Source: Hyposmocoma kahamanoa
Lineage: Eukaryota > Arthropoda > Insecta > Lepidoptera > Cosmopterigidae
Assembly: GCF_003589595.1 (NCBI RefSeq)
Contig: NW_020653337.1
Coordinates: forward strand, 1,723,525 to 1,787,524
Reading direction: 5' to 3'
Length of the DNA stretch: 64,000 nucleotides
Position 1 is the first letter of the stretch; each line of letters starts with the position of its first letter. The position numbers were made by a program, and so were the translations under genes. Positions 56,701 through 64,000 of the stretch are shown here, one piece after another. Under the pieces are notes generated by a model, which did not search any database, was not told where the DNA came from, and saw only the letters and a program-made list of their open reading frames with translations.

Positions 56701-59468
56701 AGAATTAATTAATTCCGTTTAAATAACATAGCATAGTAAATTGAAGGGGCACCGAACAAGCTTGAAACTGTCAATATATCTACGGTATTTGTAATTAATT
56801 TATCAAATGTTCAAAAAGTGATCCATCGTCTAGTATGGAAATTGTCAACCTTTTGATTAGTTCGCTGATCCGAACTTTTCATATCTTATTGTGATGAATA
56901 TTCGAAGCAATAGGTAGGTCAAATTACCTACATCTTTTAAATTTTTATTGAATTGATATTCAATTATTTTTTGAAGGATTTTTTTCTGAGTGTTCGATCT
57001 TTCTATTAATTATACTTACATCTTGTTTATTAAATGTTCCACACAACTGAACCGCTCCAACGTCAAGTTCTTCCAAGGGATTCTGTCTGAACCGTTGTCA
57101 AAATATGCAAAAATGTTGTGACATGGTAAATCGGCGATAGTTAACCATTGACTTACAATTGACTTACTTATTATATGGACGTCGGGTCTGCGTTAAAAAG
57201 TGTCCGAACTTATAGGGCGTTAAAATCGTATACAGAGCGTCATTCACGCTCTAGTCTTCGTTTGTTCGACTGACAGCGAAACAAGCAAAATTAGACAGTA
57301 CTGCGATGACATTACAATTTAAATTCAACGTTTTAGGTTTTTCATATTCCTTTTAACGTTTAAATAGGTTGACTTGGGATATTTTTTTCCTGGTTTTTGT
57401 ATTAGACCCGTCGTCCATATAATTGTAAGTCAATGTAGTTAACGTAGTATTTGTAATGTAATAATAATATAAAAATAATTTGTACTGTAAATTGCATGAC
57501 AATTAAAATAATGTTGAGAGAGACTGGCGTATTCTCTATAACAAAGGTGCTAAAATTAAATGAAGATTTTAAAAAAATCTTCCACGTGTCCCCAGGAAAA
57601 AAAATCTAATAGTCAGGTCTGGAAAGACATGTGTACCGTTCCAGGAAGTAATTATTAAGGCGAGTTACCGGAGGACAAGCGCAAAAAACTGTTGTTCTAG
57701 ATAAAATATGGTTTAGGTAGGTTTGTAGGTTTTAGTTACTTTGGTTTTAAAATACCAAGAACTGCTATCGCGGCCTAAATGTTATCTTGAAAGTATCTAG
57801 TACACTAAATCCAGCTCTGTAAATATGTTTGTAGCATTCTGCCGTAATTACTTGGAAAAAGATAAGTGTTGAGAATTCATTCTTAACACTGCCTACAGAT
57901 ATCTTGTGATCTACAAAGTCGAAAGTATTTATTGCGTGCATGTGTTACATAATGCTTTTAAAATTACAATAGTATCAACATGACCCCGTTAAGGCGCCGC
58001 AATTAAAAAAATATATATTAATTAAAATTTCAAAAACAACAATAATGAAATAATTTTAAACAAAAGCTAATAAATTAAAAAATAATAATGATAATAATAA
58101 CATAACATGATACTTTTGATGCAGAATGGTACAAAAAGGAGTAGGTTGGTAGTCGTCTGTCGGTCGGTCGGTAGTTCTTCAAAAAACTGCTTCAGGCTGT
58201 AGTTAACATTTTCCTATCAAATGAGCCTTTAGTTTAATGAATAAATAATATTGGGTCTGGGGTGATATATCCTTAGGAATTTTGTTATAAATTTTAATAG
58301 CCATTACATAAGGTCCCAAATGGCACATTTGTAATTTCGACCTTTTTTTTGTTTTCGACCTAAGTAGTGCTAAGCTATTTTTATGTCCGAGTTTCAATGG
58401 GTTCTTAGAAGGTTGTACCCGCTTTTATATTATAGCTCTATAATATAAAAGCGGGAACCTAGTAGATGCTCATCTACTAGGTTCTTGGAGATATCTTTAT
58501 GGAAGATTAAGGGGGTCACGAAGTCGGCTTTAGCCAGTCAGCTTTATGATCATGCCATAAGTCTTTTTCTCTCTTATTATATGGACATAGAGCACTCCTA
58601 AGTGATTACAAATCTGGCGAATGCGCTGTTGGTGTGCTGCGCGCGCGCTGCGTGTGCGTATTAGGTACGTGCGCCTCTGTTATCACATTGCACGCAAAGG
58701 AAGTAAGTATAGATGGCACGCGAACAAATCGTACAACGTAATGCACATGTGCAGCTCGCGGGCCTTTCACAAACAGGCTGTTCACCAGATCTATATGCAC
58801 CCTAACATAGACAATAGAATTAAGTACCTCTAGCATTTGTTAAGATATATATGTGCTCCTTGGGAATAGACAATTTGTGTCTCCCAGTGTTCCCAAAAAA
58901 TTTGGCGCTTATTTATTTCTCTCTTGAGTTGGGTGCAATTTGTGCTTGTCTATGTGTGTGTCCATGACACATGCGACATAGGGTGTCCCTAGTGCGGGTC
59001 TATGAAAAAAAAATGTAAAATTATTGAGAAGCTACAAATCTAAATTTAAAAAAAAGTACGAAATAAACCTAGCACTTATTTCGCATTTCATATCAAATAG
59101 TTTCGTTATATTTTGATATGTCGAGTGACGTTGCTTTTTACATTTGTCGACTACCCAAAAAGAATTTTTGAACTAAATCACTTTAAAATTTCGGGTGTGA
59201 AATGACGATCTTACCGCTCCTGTCCCGCAGTGTCCCAAATATGTAACATGACAGTTACATTATTGAGATTTAAGGTATGTGTAAGGAAGGCAACGCCGAT
59301 GGTATACTGCTCGCTGGCATTGAATTGGCCCTTGACGAGGCGAATCGCGAGCGAAGATTTGCCCACGTCACACGCCCCCAATAACACCGTCTTATATGGA
59401 CGTTGCCGCAATCTCGGCACGACGTTGACGTCAAGTCGCTCGGCTCTGCTGTGTCCATTCCTCGGCAT
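53781..59468 (-). CDS. Divergent Rab5-type small GTPase (217 aa, 4 exons)
   Basis: On the minus strand, exons 59468-59215, 55692-55620, 55055-54842 and 53893-53781 join with matching phases (654 nt, stop TAG). Motifs: P-loop GACDVGKS at 31-38, switch I Thr56 in [15 protein letters not shown] at 78-85, [15 protein letters not shown] at 93-107, NKID at 136-139 and ETSAK at 164-168. [21 protein letters not shown] sequence and total length (Rab5 is about 215 aa) place it with Rab5, the early-endosome fusion GTPase. It is not ordinary Rab5: the usual GESAVGKS P-loop is changed, the N-terminus is unrelated, and the tail is strongly basic and ends GCHCK, giving two cysteines near the end for geranylgeranylation. 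The start codon follows an in-frame TGA seven codons upstream. The last exon is the least certain; it was chosen by its acceptor, phase and terminal cysteines. Confidence 0.82.
55301..55457. mobile_element. MITE with TAGGGTGCGTACAAATC termini
   Basis: The left end TAGGGTGCGTACAAATC pairs with GATCTGTACGCACCCT. It is located in intron 2 of the Rab5-like gene; a relative is at 58594-58806 in intron 1. Confidence 0.7.
56141..56343. mobile_element. foldback MITE
   Basis: TAAGCCGGGTTTTCACT on the left pairs with GTGTAAACCGGGCTTTA on the right, with ACTCGGATGACTAC/GTAGTCATCCGA inside. It lies in intron 1 of the Rab5-like gene. Confidence 0.65.
56437..56629 (-). mobile_element. tRNA-derived SINE, family A
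   Basis: It has an intact head (TGCCTCCGTGGCCGAACGG in reverse), a B box with changes and an (AAT)n tail. It lies in intron 1 of the Rab5-like gene. Confidence 0.8.
57146..57435 (+). mobile_element. P-like MITE with exact 8-bp target duplication
   Basis: The ends CATTGACTTACAATTG and CAATTGTAAGTCAATG-type complement are flanked by TAGTTAAC on both sides (57138-57145 and 57436-57443). It shares the GTCCGAACTTATAGGGCG leader with the THAP-bearing copy at 813. It lies in intron 1 of the Rab5-like gene. Confidence 0.85.
58203..58420 (-). pseudogene. C-terminal end of a LINE polyprotein
   Basis: The minus-strand frame reads [17 protein letters not shown] and then [12 protein letters not shown], typical of the extreme C-terminus of jockey/CR1-like non-LTR retrotransposons. 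Only this end is left. It lies in intron 1 of the Rab5-like gene and abuts the twin palindromes. Confidence 0.65.
58418..58483. repeat. two adjacent perfect palindromes
   Basis: 58418-58455 has perfect 18-bp arms (CCCGCTTTTATATTATAG) around CT. 58456-58483 has perfect 13-bp arms (AACCTAGTAGATG), also around CT. There are no bases between the two. Confidence 0.95.
58594..58806. mobile_element. MITE related to 55301-55457
   Basis: It shares TACAAATCTGGCGAATGCG at the left and AGATCTATATGCACCCTA at the right. It is diverged and non-coding. Confidence 0.55.
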
Positions 59469-60170
59469 CTTTTTGTAAAACCATCACGGTTGGTGAGAGT
59501 GCAAATAACACACCTTATCTTATATCTTTTTTATAAATACTTAATAAGTAGTTATTTGTTATGCAAGGCTGCAAAGTTATTGTTTGACGCCAGTGCTTTT
59601 AAAAACCTGAGCAAGCGAAGGATCGTAAGATTGAACCACGAGCGAGTAGCTCGAAAATAGAAGCCTCAGCCTAGCGAAGGTTTCAAGGCACGAGGCGCAA
59701 AACAAGTTTGCTGCCGACCGAAACACACAACTTTTCACCTCACTATAGCGAGGAAAATGGTAGATGAAAGAAAAACAGTTAAACTATAAGTAAATTAGTT
59801 ATCGTTGTCTATTTTAATGTCAACAATAATAAGAATAAACTATACCAACGGATTTATATTACATAAATAATATACGACAAATCGCGTAGTTCAATGTGTC
59901 ATTGTTTTTTTTTTTCATCGAAAGATAAAGTTATGTGCACCACAGTCCGTCGTCATGTTCGAATTTCAAAAACGATTTTGGGCGCAGATTTCTAATGAGA
60001 AAGAAAAATTTTCCGAGCTAGTGAGGTGAAAAATAATTTCGCCTCCATCTCACCTCACCTGATGGTATGTGACGATGAGAACAACGATGGAGGATATACA
60101 ACACAGACATATATCTAAATAATAGACGCTGCAAGTGTACCTAAGTACTTCGCGTGCCCAATGTAAGCTA
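59469..60170. other. upstream region of the Rab5-like gene
   Basis: No coding frame with splice borders. It should hold the promoter and 5' UTR of the minus-strand Rab5-like gene. No TATA box or initiator stands out. Confidence 0.4.
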
Positions 60171-61772
60171 CAGGCTGTCCCAAAACTCAACGATAACCTG
60201 GGAATAGGACGTTGCCTAGTTTGTAACAACCCAGAAAAAAAATATTTAAAAAATCCGAGTGAAAAACAAAAGACAACACCCGAACGCATGACAGGCACAA
60301 CGCCGAATAAAAACAATTACAAGAAATTACAAAACTACCACGTTGCTACCTGCACATAAAAATAAATATAACTGTCTCGCTCGCACATTTAAATTATTTT
60401 ACTGCCATCTCTTTCTATTAATTCAAGGTACGGTGGTTTATGTTAAAAATTATTAAAATTATAATTTATTTTCTTGTTGTTACATTTTTTACCTAAATGT
60501 CGTCTCTAGATAGCGTTAGCAGTGCTGGTCTATTCTCGCTGCAAACTTAATGGTGTATACCCCCCCCCATACTTACTACATGAATGTGAAACCTAAATTA
60601 ACCTTAGAGGCGCCGAAAGCCATTTTCACTTAGAAAAGGTAACCTTTTTAAATTGGCCCCTTTTTAGAAAAACCAAGATTATTTTTTTCCAAGAAGCATG
60701 ACGTAGAAGGTTTTATACCATTTTAGAATCTTGATTAGTTGCACCAACTTTTGTAACAAGTTGCCATGATAGTCCAGGTACATTTTTTTACAGTATGGGG
60801 TGTCAAAGTTACCTTGAAAAAAATCTGCTCAAAATTAAAAAAATAATTAAATACAGTATTTTTTGTGTTGAAACTTTCGCAATTCGGGCTTTCTTTGGCA
60901 TTGTGCTCATTAGCTGGGCTATTTTACCGTTATAAAAACCAGAACATCAAAATTAGCAAATTTGTAATTGTAGTACTTAAAAATGGTATACAGGACGTAC
61001 ATTTTCAACATTTTTCAATAAAATGCTTATATCACAAAAAAATGACTCCTATTTTTTCAATATAATATAAATATTTTTTCTGGGTTGTTACAAACTAGGC
61101 TGTTCACGTGCACGTGACGTAAACAGACAACCTGACCGGACATTTGCTAAGTGATGACAATAGACTACTCAGCAGTGCAATGACCGTTCTGAACTAGGCT
61201 GCTGAGTAGGGTAGTTAACTTTATGTATACATTTAAAAATAATATTGTTTATAGTCACACACACCTAAATACCGTTTTGTATAAACAGCTTAAGTTTTGT
61301 AAATAAAACTCTCTTTGAATTCAGACATCAACGCTGTCTTATTGACAACGAAGCACTCCTGACTACAGCATCCTCTCACTGCGACCAAGACACCTTTAGC
61401 CGTTAGCTTATCTGATCAGTCTTGTGAGTCTGTGAGACTGGCAGTGAGAAAACCATTTCCTAAAGCACACTTATCCTGCCCCCTTTCCGTCTCTTGCCTT
61501 AGGTCGCACGGTGACAGGCTTCCCCTACTATTTATATAAGTATATATTCCGTAGCGTATGGTTAGGGCTAGGCTGTTAGGTAGGCAACTAGGGTTGTTAG
61601 TGATAGTACAGCTTTCCCTGACCACTCATGTATAGCCAGCTAGCTACAGCTAGGTAGTTGACTGTACATAGGCAACATCCTGTTCCCAGGCTATTGTTGA
61701 GTTTTGGGACACCTGNNNNNNNNNNTAGGCAACATCCTGTTCCCAGGCTATTGTTGAGTTTTGGGACACCTG
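60171..61772. mobile_element. nested inverted-repeat transposons with an assembly gap
   Basis: The outer ends CAGGCTGTCCCAAAACTCAA (60171) and the complement ending 61715/61772 are 47-bp inverted repeats next to TA, as in Tc1/mariner-like elements. An inner pair, CCTAGTTTGTAACAACCCAG at 60215 and its complement at about 61080-61100, encloses about 885 bp. No transposase frame is recognised. Confidence 0.65.
61716..61725. other. assembly gap (10 N)
   Basis: Ten Ns are flanked by the same 47-base sequence on each side (61669-61715 and 61726-61772). Confidence 0.98.
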
Positions 61773-61841
61773 TATATAAACGCTTAGTTGCTACGCTCCA
61801 GAACACGCCCGGCCGTTATTGTAGTTATTCATCTGTCGAAA

Positions 61842-61946
61842 ATGCGAAAAATGCCTAATTGTGCCATTAGAAACTGCAAAAACACCACACCCGTGAGAAC
61901 ATAATCAAACAGGAACGTTTCCTTCCACAGTTATGTAATTTTGTAA
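61842..61946 (+). pseudogene. THAP-domain start, broken by a stop codon
   Basis: The frame opens MRKMPNCAIRNCKNTTPVRT, meets TAA at 61902-61904 and continues in the same frame with RNVSFH. The CxxxxC followed by FH is the pattern of a THAP zinc-binding domain, as found at the N-terminus of P-element transposases and their relatives. Confidence 0.55.
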
Positions 61947-61956
61947 TCAGAATATG

Positions 61957-62260
61957 TAAGGCTCAATTTATATTGCGGCGCAACAGAATGGAAGCGAATT
62001 TTTGTAACGATATTGTACATTGCGTAATAAACTTTATGATCAATCACTTCGCGCGTCTTCCGCGGAATACTCGCGCTAGCTCGAGAATGCTCGCGCAGAA
62101 TTCGCGAGAATTCTGCAGCCGCCGTTGGCGACGCCTGGTGACTCCGCAGGAAATGGTGCGAAGGCAGGCGCAATGTGATGTGAAACATCGACGAAATACC
62201 ACAGCCTCACGGCGTGGTTGCTGGAATGCTGGACCGTGCGCGATGTAAATTGAGCCTAAG
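61957..62260. mobile_element. foldback MITE with AGGCTCAATTTA termini
   Basis: It starts AAGGCTCAATTTATATTGCG and ends GATGTAAATTGAGCCTAAG. It shares GGAAGCGAATTTTTGTAACG with 20464-20731. The inside has GC-rich TCGCGAGAATTC-type repeats. Open frames on both strands here are by-products. Confidence 0.75.
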
Positions 62261-62339
62261 AAATTAGATCGCAAGGAAACCCACCAAGGGCAAGGTAAGC
62301 ACATCATAATCCTATGTAGCAGAGTCAATGTCATTGTTT

Positions 62340-62578
62340 ACGATAACAACTTACGGGACAAGCAAGTCGTGCCACTCAATCTTTTACATCGCAAAGCTTC
62401 AAGAGCCACTGGCATTACGCCCGTCGCCCAGAGATATAAAATTAACAAGTCCCGTGTGCCCATTTCACCAGCACCCTTCAAAACCGGAACGTGGTAATGC
62501 TCACATTATTACTCAGCGGCAGACATAGATAGCACGGTGGCAGTACTTCCCTGGACGAACTCTTCCACAAGAAGTTAA
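62340..62578 (+). repeat. interspersed repeat, family C
   Basis: ACGGGACAAGCAAGTCGTGC, GCCCGTCGCCCAG, ATTTCACCAGCACCC and GACGAACTCTTCCACAAG follow in the same order as in 39066-39350 and 45438-45722. Confidence 0.6.
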
Positions 62579-63084
62579 GCAACTACTAACATGACCAACA
62601 TTAGTAAGATTTAACTACATACCTCAATAAACCTTACTGAGTCACAGGCACTTGACCACGGAGAAACAGTTTCACTGGACTTTTGAGTACTAAGGTAATA
62701 CAAACACTAGGAACTGAAATCTAATTGATTTTTGTATTGATCGCTCCTTCCTTTTATACTTGCATAAGCACTAGTGAAAAAATCACCTGGTAATTGAAAA
62801 CTAATTGTGCATCTGATGATGTATGTACTAGCTGGTAGGTATGATTATTTAATAAATAATGATTAAAAATTAATTAGCTTATTTTACTTTTAAACAAAAT
62901 TCCGTACTTGTGTTGTAATTAGCCCTGTGGTTAATAGGCATAACTCTCGTAAGAAAAATTTTGTGGAGCTATCTCTGTTTGAGAGTTCGTTTGTTTTACA
63001 GATAAGATGAAACCACAATAATCTCAACGTTTAACGAAATATTTATATAACGTTACAAAATAATCTTTAAAAGATAACATCATC

Positions 63085-63210
63085 TCTCACTGATGGGCCC
63101 GGGTCTCCTATGAGATGGTTCAGGCCAAAGTCCGCCACGTTGGTCCAATGCGGGTTGGGAACTTCTTCGACGTGCAAGTTGCATCACGGTATTTTCTTTC
63201 ACCGTTAGAG
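63085..63210 (-). repeat. interspersed repeat, family D (minus strand)
   Basis: It contains GGGCCCGGGTCTCCTATGAG, GGCCAAAGTCCGCCACG and CTTCTTCGACGTGCAAG, a diverged relative of the copies at 5425 and 26105. Confidence 0.55.
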
Positions 63211-63299
63211 GTACTAAATATTCATAAATGTACGTAACTTAGAAATTAAAGTCATAAGGTACAATTCAGGCACAACTCCAGACTGAAAATCATTCACAT

Positions 63300-63640
63300 A
63301 CTAATGGGAGAGAAAATTGTCAGTAGTTCTGTGAAGAAAACTGTCTGTTTATCGACAGGAAAAGGGGAAGAAAAGGACAAATAGGTCTTCTTCTTTCTTT
63401 ATTGGCGGTGTCCTATGTAAGACTTCGCCCGCGTCAGATTTATAAAAATTATGGCGAACGTCGTCAATGTCAAAATATCTTTTTTCTACTAATAAGTCTG
63501 TCATTAGAAATGTACGTACAACCTTAGAGGACGGAAAAAAATAAACGTACAACAGAACTAGTGGGAGAGAAAATTGTCAGTAGTTCTGTGAAGAAAACTG
63601 TCTATTTATCCACAGAAAAAATGGGAAGAAAAGTACCTAC
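63300..63640. repeat. pair of long direct repeats
   Basis: GGGAGAGAAAATTGTCAGTA and GTTCTGTGAAGAAAACTGTC, about 80 bp in total, occur at about 63300-63380 and again at about 63557-63640 with few differences. The segment between is non-coding. Confidence 0.85.
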
Positions 63641-63950
63641 TACCTTGACTAGTACGAATTAGGTAAAAGGTCGTAATTTAATCGGCTCTAGTCGCAAAAA
63701 AAGCTAGATTTAGTCGGTCCGCCGTTCCAAAGTTACAAGGGTGTTTTACTGCCTATTCTAGAATAAGTATATTCTAGCGGTACCATCTTGAATCTCGAGA
63801 ACCACAGTATCTAACTTAGATTCATGCTACCTTTGCCATGCATACTTAAGAATAGGTACTTGTGTATTTGTCAAGACTCATCGGACCTGAAATTATGAAA
63901 ATTTATAAAGAAACTAATGCTTCACATGACTGTGTTTAAAAATAGTAATA

Positions 63951-64000
63951 GGTCGGGCAAAAAGTCCGTGCGGTTTTTGCCACTAGCTAACGTTGAGTAA
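63951..64000 (+). mobile_element. left end of a mariner-like element (runs off the window)
   Basis: GGTCGGGCAAAAAGTCCGTG followed by CGGTTTTTGCCA resembles the terminal repeat pattern of mariner elements. It directly follows TA at 63949-63950. The rest lies beyond the window. Confidence 0.55.

Noticed and set aside
61973..62334. Overlapping 90-96-codon open frames on both strands
   Set aside because: They lie within a foldback MITE whose GC-rich arms create open frames on either strand.

Overview
The window is AT-rich eukaryotic nuclear DNA, almost certainly from a moth or butterfly (inferred). It has short GC-richer coding exons with GT/AG introns and a dense load of tRNA-derived SINEs, foldback MITEs, THAP-headed (P-like), Harbinger-, hAT- and mariner-like remnants and decayed LINEs. 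Several repeat families resemble ones common in Lepidoptera. Of the ORFs longer than 60 codons, only those that overlap the exons below look genuine.

Four protein-coding loci can be assembled from the sequence, and the reading phase matches at every splice junction. (1) 515-1880, plus strand: the last two exons of Ge-1/EDC4, the mRNA-decapping scaffold; its 5' part lies outside the window. (2) 8049-16796, plus strand: a complete eight-exon, 467-residue Ge-1 paralog with only the helical/coiled-coil and C-terminal parts and no WD40 propeller. (3) 17238-44269, plus strand: a complete seven-exon, 326-residue CREC-family EF-hand protein of the secretory pathway (reticulocalbin-2/scf type), with a signal peptide, six EF-hands and an ER-retention-like tail; its introns reach 11 kb and are full of transposons. 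(4) 53781-59468, minus strand: a complete four-exon, 217-residue Rab5-type small GTPase with a diverged P-loop and an unusual basic tail ending CHCK.

Layout: 1-1880 end of Ge-1; 1881-8048 intergenic, with a 655-bp Harbinger remnant and a 296-bp palindrome; 8049-16796 Ge-1 paralog; 16797-17237 short spacer; 17238-44269 scf; 44270-53780 intergenic repeats; 53781-59468 Rab5-like gene; 59469-64000 repeat-rich, with nested inverted repeats, a 10-N assembly gap and a mariner-like end. The paralog and scf follow each other on the same strand, with 441 bp between stop and start codon.

The most notable points are the tandem WD40-less Ge-1 paralog, the fast-evolving Rab5 paralog, a P-element-like MITE family with exact 8-bp target duplications that can be tied to a THAP-encoding relative in the same window, and a set of unusually perfect palindromes. 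I see no prokaryotic features, CRISPR arrays, rRNA or convincing functional tRNA genes.
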